A stretch of 64,000 nt of DNA from Haloferax namakaokahaiae (GTDB taxonomy: Archaea; Halobacteriota; Halobacteria; Halobacteriales; Haloferacaceae), in NCBI RefSeq assembly GCF_042663225.1, contig NZ_JBHTAA010000005.1, positions 186,001 through 250,000 of the forward strand, in the 5' to 3' direction. Shown here piece by piece: positions 1 to 8,605 of this stretch (position 1 is its first letter; the number at the start of each line of letters is the position of its first letter). The position numbers and the translations under genes were made by a program. Under the pieces are notes generated by a model. That model was not told the origin of the DNA, searched no databases, and saw only the letters and a list, made by a program, of their open reading frames with translations.

Positions 1-1082
1 TCACGCCAGCGGTCTGGGTCGAATTCGAGGGGCTGGTCGTACCACCGTCCGTCTCGATGCACCTGAATGATAGAGAGGTGAATGTCGGTGCCAGCGGGAA
101 TCTCGCACTCGCCGACGGGGAACGGTTTCGCCGTCTCTCGGGGAATGGTGTGAACCGGCGGATACAGCCGCAGTGCCTCTTTCAACACGCGTTCGAGGAC
201 CGACAACTGGTCCAATTCATCGTTCGTCACCGGACCGTCGCCGACGACGCGCTCGACTTCCTCGACGGCTTCTTCGTAGACCTCTGGATTCGTCGCCAAC
301 GAGTAGAAGGTGAACGTGAGCGCGAGCGCAGTCGTCTCGTGGCCCGCGAAAATCATCCCGACGAGTTGGTTCTCCATCGACTCGACCGTCTCCGGATACT
401 CGCTCCCCAGTGCGTCGGCGAGTCGCGCGGCGAGACTCTCGGTGTTCGCTGTTTCGACTAATTCTCGTACCTCTTCGCGGAGCACTCGCTCTGCTTTGTC
501 GAATCGTCGGCGACTCGGCGTGGGAATCCACCGCGGGAGCGCCCACGACGAAGGTGCGAAGCGACCGTTCAACCCGGCGGCGGCGTTCCGAACCCGTTCG
601 TCGCCGTCGAGTTCGAGTTCGCGGCCGAGAATCGTGGCGAAGATGATATCGAGCGTGATGTGCTTCATCTCGGCTTCGAGCGAGAACGAGGACTGCTCAC
701 CCCACGTCTCGATGCGACGTTCGACCTGCCGCCGCATCACGGGAGCGTACTCGGTCACCCGGTCCCATCGGAAGAAGGGGTCGAGTTCGGCACGTTGGCG
801 TCGCCACTCCGCTCCTTCGACCGAGAGCACCGCGTCACCGAACGCCGCCCCGAACTCGTCGCCCTTGACGACTGAATCAGGTTCGGTGACGAACGCCTGT
901 TCGAAGTAATCGGGGTGTGCGAGGACGTACAACTCGTCCATCCCCAACACGTTGAGTCCCACCACGTCGTCGATGCCGTGGGAGTCGAGTAAACTATCGA
1001 CGAATCCGAACGGGTCGGCGGCGAAGCCGAACGTGTTGCCAACGAGGGGCACCCCCGCCGGCGTCGGTGGTGGTCGCGTCAC
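1..1082 (-). CDS. Cytochrome P450, 3' end outside the window
   Basis: About 360 residues are visible from a GTG start at 1082; an in-frame stop near 1130 bounds the frame upstream. The I-helix oxygen-activation motif FAGHETTA lies near residues 245-252, the K-helix ExxR is in KEALRLYPP near residue 302, and FDPDRW near residues 354-359 matches the segment before the haem loop. The haem-binding cysteine lies beyond the window edge. P450s are haem monooxygenases that need an electron-transfer partner. The substrate cannot be predicted, and no ferredoxin or reductase gene is adjacent. It lies 42 bp downstream of purM on the same strand and may be read through from it. Confidence 0.9.
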   Translation of the reverse strand, partial: MTRPPPTPAGVPLVGNTFGFAADPFGFVDSLLDSHGIDDVVGLNVLGMDELYVLAHPDYFEQAFVTEPDSVVKGDEFGAAFGDAVLSVEGAEWRRQRAELDPFFRWDRVTEYAPVMRRQVERRIETWGEQSSFSLEAEMKHITLDIIFATILGRELELDGDERVRNAAAGLNGRFAPSSWALPRWIPTPSRRRFDKAERVLREEVRELVETANTESLAARLADALGSEYPETVESMENQLVGMIFAGHETTALALTFTFYSLATNPEVYEEAVEEVERVVGDGPVTNDELDQLSVLERVLKEALRLYPPVHTIPRETAKPFPVGECEIPAGTDIHLSIIQVHRDGRWYDQPLEFDPDRWR

Positions 1083-1124
1083 GTCCTGTGAACCGCAGAG
1101 CAGAAGGAAGAATGGTTCGCTTCG

Positions 1125-2111
1125 TTACAGTTCGAGACCGCGGATAGAGACACCCTCGCCGTTCTCGACGTAGCCGATGATTTTTCCGTCGGTCGATTCG
1201 ACGAGCGCGTCGGCGTTCTGCTCAGGGACTGCGGCCACGAATCCAGTGCCCATGTTGAACGTCTTGTGCATCTCTTCGTCGGAGACGCCGCCCATTGATT
1301 GGATGAACTCGAAGATTGGCTGGGGGTCGAACGCGTCTTCGACGACGTAGTGGTAGTCGCCCATGCGTTCGAGGTTCGTCCACCCGCCGCCGGTGACGTG
1401 GGCGGCGGCGTTCGTTTCGGCCGCGCGCAGGTCGTCCAACAGATACGTGTAGAGTCGAGTCGGTTCGAGCAGCGCCTCGCCGACGGTGTCGTACTCGTCG
1501 CCGTCCCACTCGTCGGTGTACTCGCCGTCGCTGGTCGCGGTTTTGCGGGCGAGCGTCAGGCCGTTCGAGTGGATACCCGAGGACTCGAAGCCCACGAGTG
1601 CGTCTCCCGGTTCTGCCTCTCCGGGGAAGAGTGCGTCTTTGTCGGCCAGTCCCGCGCACGTGCCAGCGAGGTCGAGACCGTTGATGACCTCGGGCATGAC
1701 GGCGGTCTCGCCGCCGACGAGTTCGATATCGGCCTCGTCGGCACCGGCGTTGAGACCCTGCCCGACCTGCTCGGCGAAGCGTTCGTCGGGTTCGTCCACC
1801 GCGAGGTAGTCAACGAACGCGACGGGACGCACGCCCGCGGCGACGAGGTCGTTGGCGTTCATTGCGATGCAGTCGATACCGACCGTGGAGTAGTCTTCCA
1901 GCGCCTCGGCGACGAGGAGTTTCGTCCCGACGCCGTCGGTTGCGAGTCCGAGATAGCGGTCGCCGATGTCGAGGAGTCCGGCGTAGTCGCCCGACCCACC
2001 ACCGATCTGTGCGACGAGCGCGGCGGTTGCGGCCTCGCTCGCCTCGATATCGACACCCGCGTCCGCGTAGGTCATCCCCTCGGAACCGTCCTCGGAGCCG
2101 TCATTCGTCAT
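1125..2111 (-). CDS. purM: Phosphoribosylformylglycinamidine cyclo-ligase (AIR synthetase)
   Basis: Purine biosynthesis enzyme that closes the imidazole ring, converting FGAM and ATP to AIR. The 328-residue product has the PurM/AIR-synthetase hallmarks: DGVGTKLLVA near residues 59-68, the acidic NAND segment, GGETA, and a SGIHSNGLTLAR stretch. The frame is also open from a GTG at 2135, but ATG at 2111 is preferred. A TATA-like box sits 25-31 bp upstream of it, as expected for a leaderless haloarchaeal transcript, and the extra eight residues would overlap that box. No other pur gene is nearby, which fits scattered purine genes in haloarchaea. Confidence 0.95.
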   Translation of the reverse strand: MTNDGSEDGSEGMTYADAGVDIEASEAATAALVAQIGGGSGDYAGLLDIGDRYLGLATDGVGTKLLVAEALEDYSTVGIDCIAMNANDLVAAGVRPVAFVDYLAVDEPDERFAEQVGQGLNAGADEADIELVGGETAVMPEVINGLDLAGTCAGLADKDALFPGEAEPGDALVGFESSGIHSNGLTLARKTATSDGEYTDEWDGDEYDTVGEALLEPTRLYTYLLDDLRAAETNAAAHVTGGGWTNLERMGDYHYVVEDAFDPQPIFEFIQSMGGVSDEEMHKTFNMGTGFVAAVPEQNADALVESTDGKIIGYVENGEGVSIRGLEL

Positions 2112-2135
2112 GTTCGTGTACGAGATTGGCCGCAC

Positions 2136-2142
2136 TATAAAA
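2136..2142 (-). promoter_or_regulatory. TATA-like box of purM
   Basis: The minus strand reads TTTTATA here, 25-31 bp before the ATG at 2111. This is the spacing expected for a leaderless transcript and supports the shorter purM start. Confidence 0.6.
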
Positions 2143-2544
2143 CTACAGGGTATAAAATATACAAGAACATGTGTGTGTCCCCGCAGTGTATCGGTTTCCT
2201 GCTTCTCGGCGGTCGGACTATTTAGTAGACACCACCAACCGTCTCTCGCTTGCTCGTTACACGGGGTCTACTACACCACTGAGTGGCAGTATTTGCCGCC
2301 TACTCGGCGTCGAACGAGTGGCTCAGGACCCTCCAAATCGGCCGGTTTTCCTTGATTATCGAAAAACGTCTCAGAACAGCCGATAAACTTTCTAAGCGTC
2401 TCTTGGAGGTTTGTAAAACGTCCTGAAACCAGAAACGGCCGTTCTGAAGCGTTTATTCGGGGTCTGAATGGTGCGAAAAACGAGCGAAATCATCGCAACG
2501 CTCTGTCCGTTATATGTGACATCCTGTTGTATGAGAAGTTGACG
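2143..2544. other. Intergenic region without a recognised gene
   Basis: About 400 bp between divergent purM and a small membrane-protein gene. I see no convincing coding frame, tRNA or known RNA. It is AT-richer than its surroundings and contains an imperfect inverted repeat (see 2364-2454). A TATATG stretch near 2512 is a plausible promoter element for the small gene that follows. Confidence 0.5.
2364..2454. repeat. Imperfect inverted repeat in the purM upstream region
   Basis: AAACGTCTCAGAACAGC at 2364-2380 matches the reverse complement of 2438-2454 (AAACGCTTCAGAACGGC) at 14 of 17 positions. A third related copy, AAACGTCCTGAAA, lies at 2416-2428. It could be a regulatory array or the remains of a small mobile element; the sequence alone does not decide. 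Confidence 0.35.
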
Positions 2545-2769
2545 ATGTCCGGAGTTCCCTCCACTACCGACTCACTCGCATCGGCGCTTAGTCGAACTGC
2601 GCTTGCCCCAGTACAGGTCGTTGCCTTCTGGTCGGCGATTGCCCTGCCACTCGCGTACCTGCCCCTTCTCGCCGGTGGTCTGGAGACTGGCGAACTGTCC
2701 CTGTTCGTCGGTCTGCTCGCCGTCCACGCCGCTGCACTCGTCATCGGCCGCGACCACGCACAAGAGTAA
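2545..2769 (+). CDS. Small haloarchaeal membrane protein
   Basis: A 74-residue protein with two predicted membrane helices (roughly residues 20-42 and 51-68) and short polar ends; the C-terminus is charged (GRDHAQE). The frame is also open from an ATG at 2527. The start MSGVPS at 2545 is preferred because it sits about 33 bp after a TATATG element. It has no recognised domain and the function is unknown. Downstream (2770-2955) is a C-rich stretch without a gene. Base composition and codon use look native, and the gene has no same-strand partner close by. Confidence 0.55.
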   Translation: MSGVPSTTDSLASALSRTALAPVQVVAFWSAIALPLAYLPLLAGGLETGELSLFVGLLAVHAAALVIGRDHAQE

Positions 2770-2955
2770 GCTACCCTCCGACGTCGTCCGGTTCCCACGA
2801 CTGCAACTCCCACACAGAACCGCACTCCACTCCCCCGCTGCCCACACTCCTCCTCACCCCTCGCTCAACACTCCAGCCCTCGCTCGACACTCCGCTCTCG
2901 GCTCGGAACCTCTCCCTCGCTTCGACTCATCGTCAGTCAGCAGAGGCGTCGCCAG

Positions 2956-3585
2956 TTAGGTGTGTAACAGTCTGAATCGGCCAGCGACGAGACCGACGAC
3001 TGCGCCGGTGAAGTGTGCCATCAGCGCGACACCGGGATTCGTATTCGTGAACGTCAGTAGCGCGGCGACCGCCAGCGTGACGAACACGGCGAGCCACAGC
3101 GGCATGTTCAGGCGGTCTAAGACGTACTTCGAGACGAGATTCGACGTGAGTACGTAGCCGATGAGGGCGAAAACCGCACCGCTCGCGCCGAGGACTCCTG
3201 CCGAGAGACCGTGCATGCTCGCGGCGAGAATCTGGACCGTCCCCGCGAGCATCCCGCTCACGACGAAGAAGAGGTGGAACCGAAGTCTCGTGGTTGACAT
3301 CGCCACGAGACCACCGAAGAGAACGAGACCGATAGCGTTCGAGAGCAAGTGTCCCGGTCCAGCGTGGGCGTACACGCTCGTGACGAGCGTCCACGGCCGT
3401 GCCGCGAGCGGAGCGGAGAGGACGAACAGGAAACGCGCCAAGCCAGCGACCGCGGTAATCCACGTCGCTGTGGAGACGACGAGCATGACGACCAGCGTCT
3501 GTACGACGGGATTTCTGAGAATCGCCTCGCCGAGCGTCTCGTCGGCACCCGGATACTCTTCGAACGAATCCCACTCAGCTGACAT
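2956..3585 (-). CDS. Rhomboid family intramembrane serine protease
   Basis: A 209-residue membrane protein with about six helices. The rhomboid motif GASG lies at residues 133-136, placing the catalytic serine at 135, and the catalytic histidine is in LMAHFTG (His191). An HAGPGHLLSN segment (74-83) corresponds to the conserved HxxxxHxxxN region. Rhomboids cleave membrane-spanning substrates within the bilayer. It is followed, on the same strand and 82 bp upstream in the window, by an M50 protease gene (3668-4291), so two intramembrane proteases of different class are neighbours. Substrate unknown. Confidence 0.9.
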   Translation of the reverse strand: MSAEWDSFEEYPGADETLGEAILRNPVVQTLVVMLVVSTATWITAVAGLARFLFVLSAPLAARPWTLVTSVYAHAGPGHLLSNAIGLVLFGGLVAMSTTRLRFHLFFVVSGMLAGTVQILAASMHGLSAGVLGASGAVFALIGYVLTSNLVSKYVLDRLNMPLWLAVFVTLAVAALLTFTNTNPGVALMAHFTGAVVGLVAGRFRLLHT

Positions 3586-3667
3586 CTATCGATATTCCGG
3601 CTACACCCGATTAAGTGTAGCTCTGGAGTCGGTGTCGAGAGCCGTTGCGAAGCAGAGGGGTGTCGGC

Positions 3668-4291
3668 TTAGATGCCGACGAACAGCACCAGCAGGACCGT
3701 CAGCGCGGCCGACAGCACGAACACGCCGACGAACACAGGCGTACTCCACGACTTGACGGTTCGCCCGTCGAGCGACCCGAACGGGAGCATGTTGAACGCG
3801 GCGAGGAAGGCGTTGATGACCAGTCCACGCGCGCCGATGAGTTCGACGATGCCCGAGCCGAGGACGAGACCGACGACGAAGATGGGCACGAAGACGACCA
3901 CGAGCACGAGGTTCATCACCGGCCCGGCGAGCGCAATCAGGCCGTGTTCGCGCTCGGTGAGCATCCCGCGGTGGTAGACCGCTCCCGGCGCGGCGAAGAT
4001 GAAGCCGATGAGCGCGCTCATGATTGCGATACCGAGCATACCGTAATCGGCCCGGAACTCGGCGATTTGGCCGAATCTGATTGCGACCACTTTGTGCGCC
4101 ACTTCGTGGAGGAGGAACGCCACGCCGGCGGTGAGGAGGCTGACGAAGAGCGCCAGTCCGAACTGGCCGGTGCCGAGTAAGAAGAGTGCCTGCTGTCCGC
4201 CACCGGCGAAGAAGATGGCGAAGGCGACGCTGAGTGCGATCCACGCGATGCCGAGGTCTCGAAGCTCCTGTGATGAGAATTCGATGTTCAT
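3668..4291 (-). CDS. M50 (site-2-protease type) membrane metalloprotease
   Basis: A 207-residue membrane protein with the zinc motif HEVAH at residues 62-66 and a second conserved motif NMLPFGSLDG near 167-176, typical of site-2 proteases that cut within the membrane. The frame stays open upstream to 4834, but that extension is the antisense shadow of the TraB-family gene. The true start at 4291 overlaps the upstream stop by four bases (ATGA), indicating translational coupling. It has no PDZ domain, so it is a minimal archaeal form. Coupling to the TraB protein suggests a shared role in membrane quality control or signalling; this is inference. Confidence 0.88.
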   Translation of the reverse strand: MNIEFSSQELRDLGIAWIALSVAFAIFFAGGGQQALFLLGTGQFGLALFVSLLTAGVAFLLHEVAHKVVAIRFGQIAEFRADYGMLGIAIMSALIGFIFAAPGAVYHRGMLTEREHGLIALAGPVMNLVLVVVFVPIFVVGLVLGSGIVELIGARGLVINAFLAAFNMLPFGSLDGRTVKSWSTPVFVGVFVLSAALTVLLVLFVGI

Positions 4292-5958
4292 GTGAGGGTG
4301 CTCCAGATGAGGTCCGCGCTGTTTGCCGCCCCGTCGAGCATGAGCGAGGTGACGCCGGAGACGCCGCCGAGGTCGGCGGCGATGACGGGCAACACGTAGG
4401 TCACGAAGAGGAAACTCGCAATCATGCTGCCGATGTTGGCCGCGGCGACGACCATGATGAGTTTGAACAGCGGCACGTCGAACAGCTCTTTGACCAACTC
4501 GACGATGGGCGTCTCCTCGTCCGAGAGAATCTTGTTGAGCGTCCCGATGTCGCCGACGTTGACCGGCGTGTGACGGAGTTCGACGTAGCCGGTGAACCAT
4601 CCGGGCGCGAGCAGCGGGTTGATAGAGGTCATCCACGCGACCAGCCCACCGACGAGCGCGGAGGTCCAGCGCGCGCCGGCGAGTTTGGCCATCCCGAAGG
4701 TGAAGACGCCGTTGATGAGGAACCACGCGCCGAAGATGGTCAAGAGGCGTTCGTTGCCGACGCCGGCCATCGCCAAGAGGGCGAAGAACGCGACGAAGAC
4801 CACCGTGATGCCGTAGCCGACGAGTTTCCCCCACGGGAAGCCGTCTTTTTCGGCGACGCCGACCAGAGACTCCATCGGCGGGAGCGTCTCGGGGTTGGCG
4901 AGGTAGCGCTCGATACCGGCTTTGTGACCCGCGCCGACGATTGCGACCACGTCGCGGCCGCTCTCGCGGAGTGCGACGAGTTGGTGGGCGATGTAGGCGT
5001 CGCGCTCGTCGATGAGCGCCTCCGCGCCGCCGGGGCTGAACCGGCGGAACTCTTCCATCATCGCGCTCACCACGTCGCCGTCGGTGAGTTCGGACATGTC
5101 GAACTCCTCCATCTCTTCGGGTGCTTGGAACAGGCCGAAGACGTTCAAGAGCGTCCCGACGACGAGACCGGCGGCGATGCCGACGCTCACTCCGATAGCG
5201 AGACTGCCGATGATGGCCGTTCCGAGACCGCCCAGAACGCCCGTGACGAGTCCACTTCCAAGCCCGAGTCCGACGCCGCCGATGAGACCGACCGCCGCAC
5301 CGCCGCCGACACCGGCGACCAGTGCGTCGTCACCATCCATCGTCGTCGCGGCGACTGCGTAGATGAAGTACGCGGAGACGGCACCGAGTAGTGCGCCGGT
5401 CGCTGCGCGCGCCAGTACGAAGTCGGTGATGCCGACCACGTCGCCGTAGAGACCGACGAGCGGGCCGAGGAACACCCCGACGACGATGCCGAAGATGATT
5501 CCCACGCCGCGCGCGTCGGCCACGCCGAAGGCGAGGTCGCCGGCCATGCGGAGTTTCTCCATCGTCCCCATCCGACGCCAGAAGCGCTGGATGGTCGTCT
5601 GAATGTCGCGGTCTACGAGCGCGACGTCTATCTGTTCTTCTTCGGCGGTTTCGACGGCGGCGAGCATGTCCGCGCCGGGTTGGACATCGAACTTGTCTCC
5701 CATCCGCGACTGGACGTACGAGAGCATCCAGTAGGCGATAAACTGGAAGACAGTGTTGCCACGGAGGAGGTCTCGCGCCTCGATATCGTCGGGTGTCCCA
5801 CCCTTCAACTGTCGGAAGCGCCCCTCGTCGAGTTCGACCGCGACCATATCCGGTTGCGCTTCGCGGATGGTCGCTTCGACCTCGCGGACGCTGTCCTGTG
5901 AGACGTGGGCAGTGCCGACGACTCGGACGCGCCCCTCGTCGGGCGACGAATCGTTCAT
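4288..5958 (-). CDS. TraB/PrgY family protein with a large membrane domain
   Basis: A 556-residue protein. The N-terminus carries GTAHVS (residues 15-20) and a later GAGHKAGI (about residue 360), the two conserved signatures of TraB/PrgY/gumN-type proteins, whose founder PrgY removes a pheromone peptide in Enterococcus. Between them, from about residue 150 to 290, is a very glycine-rich hydrophobic stretch. The C-terminal 190 residues add several more helices. Its stop overlaps the start of the M50 protease. The molecular activity of archaeal members is not established; a membrane-associated peptidase-like role is possible. It shares a divergent promoter region with the glycerate kinase gene. 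Confidence 0.85.
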   Translation of the reverse strand: MNDSSPDEGRVRVVGTAHVSQDSVREVEATIREAQPDMVAVELDEGRFRQLKGGTPDDIEARDLLRGNTVFQFIAYWMLSYVQSRMGDKFDVQPGADMLAAVETAEEEQIDVALVDRDIQTTIQRFWRRMGTMEKLRMAGDLAFGVADARGVGIIFGIVVGVFLGPLVGLYGDVVGITDFVLARAATGALLGAVSAYFIYAVAATTMDGDDALVAGVGGGAAVGLIGGVGLGLGSGLVTGVLGGLGTAIIGSLAIGVSVGIAAGLVVGTLLNVFGLFQAPEEMEEFDMSELTDGDVVSAMMEEFRRFSPGGAEALIDERDAYIAHQLVALRESGRDVVAIVGAGHKAGIERYLANPETLPPMESLVGVAEKDGFPWGKLVGYGITVVFVAFFALLAMAGVGNERLLTIFGAWFLINGVFTFGMAKLAGARWTSALVGGLVAWMTSINPLLAPGWFTGYVELRHTPVNVGDIGTLNKILSDEETPIVELVKELFDVPLFKLIMVVAAANIGSMIASFLFVTYVLPVIAADLGGVSGVTSLMLDGAANSADLIWSTLT

Positions 5959-5980
5959 CGCCGGGAATACCTGCCCACGG

Positions 5981-5987
5981 TTTTTAT
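5981..5987. promoter_or_regulatory. Shared divergent TATA-like box
   Basis: TTTTTAT lies 28 bp before the ATG at 6012 (plus) and 26 bp before the ATG at 5958 (minus). It is the only AT-rich element in the 53-bp gap, so one element may serve both leaderless promoters. Confidence 0.45.
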
Positions 5988-6011
5988 CCGTGTCGGCATC
6001 GGGGCTGAACT

Positions 6012-7328
6012 ATGCACACATTCGACGCACGGACACCCACACCTGCGCACGAGACTGCACTGGAGTGCCTCCGCGCGGGCGTCGAAGCCGTCCTTCCCGA
6101 CCGCGTCGTCCACGACTCTGTCTCGCTCGCGGGCGATACGCTCACCGTCGCCGATTCGGAATACGACCTCTCGAACTTCGACCGTATCCTCGTCGTCGGA
6201 GGCGGCAAAGCGGGCGACGGCGTCGCGGATGCGCTCGAATCGATTCTCGGTGACCGACTCGACGGCGGTGTCGTCGTCACGCCGAATCCCGGCGACGGGT
6301 CGAAAATCGACCGCCTGCCGGGTGACCATCCGGTTCCCTCTGAGCGCGGCGTCGAGAGTACGACCCGACTCATCGACTGCCTCTCGGGTCTCGACGAGCG
6401 AACCCTCGTCCTCGTCGCGGTCACGGGCGGCGCGAGTGCGATTCTCCCCGCGCCGGCGGACGACATCTCGCTCGAAGACCTGCGCGCGACGACGACCGAG
6501 TTGTTAGAGAGTGGAGCCGACATTCACGATTTGAATGCCGTTCGAAAGCACCTCTCGACGCTCAAAGGCGGCGGTCTCGCGCGGCTCGCAACCCCGGCGA
6601 CGGTCGTCGGGTTGGTCCTCTCGGACGTGGTCGGCAACGACCTCGACGTCATCGCCTCGGGACCGACCGCGCCGGACGAGACGACGTTCGACGACGCGCT
6701 CGACGTCCTCGACAGGTTCGACCTCGACGTTCCGTCCGCGGTTCGAAACCGCCTCGAATCGGGCGCGGCAGGCGAGATTCTGGAGACGCCGACCGCCGGT
6801 TCGTCGGTGTTCGACCGCGTGACGAATCACGTGCTCGCCGACACCTTCACCGCGCTCGACGCGGCGCGAGAGGTCGCACGTAAACGCGGCTACACGCCGA
6901 TGATTCTCTCCTCGCGCATCGAAGGCGAGGCGCGCGAAGCCTCGAAGACCCACGTCGCGGTCGCCGCCGAGGTGTTGGCGACCGGGAACCCGCTCGAAGC
7001 GCCTGCCGTCGTCCTCTCGGGTGGCGAGTGTACGGTGACCGTTCGCAGGGACGGAATGGGCGGTCCGAACCTCGAATTCTGTCTGTCGGCCGCGATGGAC
7101 CTCCCCGACGGTGCGGTCGTCGCCAGCATCGATAGTGACGGGAAGGACGGCGGGACCGATATCGCGGGCGCACTCGTCGATTCGTCGTCGGTCGAGAGAC
7201 GCGCAGCACAGGCGGCGCTCGCCGAGAACGACGCGTTGCCGATTCTCCGCGAGGCGGGCGCGCTCATCGACACCGGTCCGACGGGAACCAACGTCAACGA
7301 CCTGCGCGTCGTGGTTCTCGACAACTAA
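6012..7328 (+). CDS. Glycerate 2-kinase, MOFRL family
   Basis: A 438-residue protein with the two-domain architecture of class II glycerate kinases: an N-terminal DUF4147-type domain with GGGKAGDG near residue 63, the VTGGASAIL and LSDVVGNDLDVIASGPT segments, and a C-terminal MOFRL domain ending in TGTNVNDLRVVV. These enzymes phosphorylate D-glycerate at C2 to give 2-phosphoglycerate for lower glycolysis. The ATG is 28 bp after a TATA-like box, supporting a leaderless message. No glycerate-forming enzyme is adjacent. Confidence 0.9.
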   Translation: MHTFDARTPTPAHETALECLRAGVEAVLPDRVVHDSVSLAGDTLTVADSEYDLSNFDRILVVGGGKAGDGVADALESILGDRLDGGVVVTPNPGDGSKIDRLPGDHPVPSERGVESTTRLIDCLSGLDERTLVLVAVTGGASAILPAPADDISLEDLRATTTELLESGADIHDLNAVRKHLSTLKGGGLARLATPATVVGLVLSDVVGNDLDVIASGPTAPDETTFDDALDVLDRFDLDVPSAVRNRLESGAAGEILETPTAGSSVFDRVTNHVLADTFTALDAAREVARKRGYTPMILSSRIEGEAREASKTHVAVAAEVLATGNPLEAPAVVLSGGECTVTVRRDGMGGPNLEFCLSAAMDLPDGAVVASIDSDGKDGGTDIAGALVDSSSVERRAAQAALAENDALPILREAGALIDTGPTGTNVNDLRVVVLDN

Positions 7329-7378
7329 TCGACTCGTCTGACAACAAGTTTGTAACCGCAGGTGTAGTATCAGGTCGT

Positions 7379-8005
7379 ATGGCCGGTTTGCTGCCCTCCG
7401 CCCCCGACACCTCCTCCGCAGACGAGCCTTCGCCCCGAGTCATCGGTCTCGACGACGACGAAGCGACCGACCTGCTGGCCGCGCTCTCCTCGCAGACCGC
7501 ACGACGTGTCCTCTCTGCGCTCCACGCCGAACCGACGAACGCCGCCGACCTCGCCGAGCGCGTCGAGACCTCCCTCCAGAACGTCCAGTACCACCTGAAA
7601 AAGCTCGACGAGGCCGGACTCATCGAAGTGGTCGATACGGTCTACTCCGAGAAGGGCCGCGAGATGAAAGTGTATGCGCCCGCGGACCGTCCGCTGGTCG
7701 TGGTCGCCGCCACCGAAGAGACGCGAACTGGCTTGGCGAGCGCGCTGTCGAGTCTACTCGGCGCAGTCGCCGTCCTCGGTCTCCTCTCGGCGCTCGTCCA
7801 GTGGCTTGCGACCCGCGGACAGCAGGGCGTGAACTTCGCGTCAGATGCCGCCGCAGGCGGTGCCGAGGAAGCCGCGACCGCAACCGTAGAGGCCGCGCCG
7901 ACGGTCGCACAGGGCATTCCACCGGGCGTGGCGTTCTTCGCGGGCGGGTTGGTCATCCTCGTCGCGCTCGCCCTGTTCGTGCTGTACCGGCAACGAAAAA
8001 ATTGA
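7379..8005 (+). CDS. ArsR-like winged-helix regulator with two C-terminal membrane helices
   Basis: A 208-residue protein. Residues about 25-105 form an ArsR-type helix-turn-helix (SSQTARRVLSAL, then NVQYHLKKLDEAGLIE, then a wing with EKGREMKVY). Two hydrophobic stretches follow near residues 117-140 and 181-203, separated by an alanine-rich linker. The arrangement predicts a DNA-binding protein tethered to the membrane, a common haloarchaeal design. The signal sensed and the target genes are unknown. T-rich tracts 20-40 bp downstream of the stop look like a terminator, so it is probably monocistronic. Confidence 0.82.
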   Translation: MAGLLPSAPDTSSADEPSPRVIGLDDDEATDLLAALSSQTARRVLSALHAEPTNAADLAERVETSLQNVQYHLKKLDEAGLIEVVDTVYSEKGREMKVYAPADRPLVVVAATEETRTGLASALSSLLGAVAVLGLLSALVQWLATRGQQGVNFASDAAAGGAEEAATATVEAAPTVAQGIPPGVAFFAGGLVILVALALFVLYRQRKN

Positions 8006-8026
8006 TATTATTTTGATATACTTTCG

Positions 8027-8044
8027 TTTTTGAGGCTCTTTTTT
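8027..8044 (+). terminator. Oligo-T terminator after the membrane-anchored regulator
   Basis: Two T runs (8027-8031 and 8039-8044) follow the stop at 8005. Archaeal transcription commonly stops at such oligo-T tracts. Confidence 0.4.
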
Positions 8045-8116
8045 CACGTGATATCTTCCGCTGACGGGGGGTTTCGCTGAGGTAATTATTCGTACTATCG
8101 CTGACTAATTACTACC

Positions 8117-8560
8117 ATGCAACACCGTGCCGAGGTCCGTGGTATCGGAATCGGCGTCGGGGACGACGGTTCGAACGTCCCTGCCGTTATTCTCGAAGCT
8201 CGGGAGGAGTATTTGCCCATCGTCATCACGACGGACCAAGCGCAGGCCATCCAGTTGGGTTTGACCGGTGAGCAGTTCGAGCGCCCGCTGACACACGACT
8301 TGCTCGTCGAGATGGTGACGGAGTTCGGCGGCGCAATCGACAGCATTCGCATCGACGACCTCTCCGGGGGAACGTTCTTTGCGAAGGTCGATGCGGAGCG
8401 CTACTCGAACGGCGAAGCCTTCGTCTTCACCTTCGACGCACGGCCGAGTGACGCGATTGCGCTCGCGGTCCGTGTGGATTGCCCGATTCTCATCTCAGAC
8501 GAAATTCTCGACGCGGCCGGACGCTCGCCGACGACGTTCGATATCGATTTCGACCAGTAA
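8117..8560 (+). CDS. Bifunctional nuclease family (DUF151) protein
   Basis: A 147-residue protein with the compact BFN/DUF151 domain: an EAREEYLPIVIT strand region, THDLLVEMVTEFGG, and the diagnostic ARPSDAIALAVRVDCPI segment. Plant and bacterial members have been linked to nuclease activity or to regulation; archaeal members are uncharacterised. It is cytosolic and carries no signal peptide. It stands between a T-rich terminator and the thioesterase gene, which begins 45 bp downstream on the same strand. Confidence 0.85.
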   Translation: MQHRAEVRGIGIGVGDDGSNVPAVILEAREEYLPIVITTDQAQAIQLGLTGEQFERPLTHDLLVEMVTEFGGAIDSIRIDDLSGGTFFAKVDAERYSNGEAFVFTFDARPSDAIALAVRVDCPILISDEILDAAGRSPTTFDIDFDQ

Positions 8561-8605
8561 TCTCTCTCCCCGCTTTTCAAGCCGCTCCGGTGCGAGGTCC
8601 ACGCC

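Noticed and set aside
4292..4834. N-terminal extension of the M50 protease
   Set aside because: Arg-rich translation antisense-shifted over the TraB-family gene; the ATG at 4291 couples to the TraB stop.
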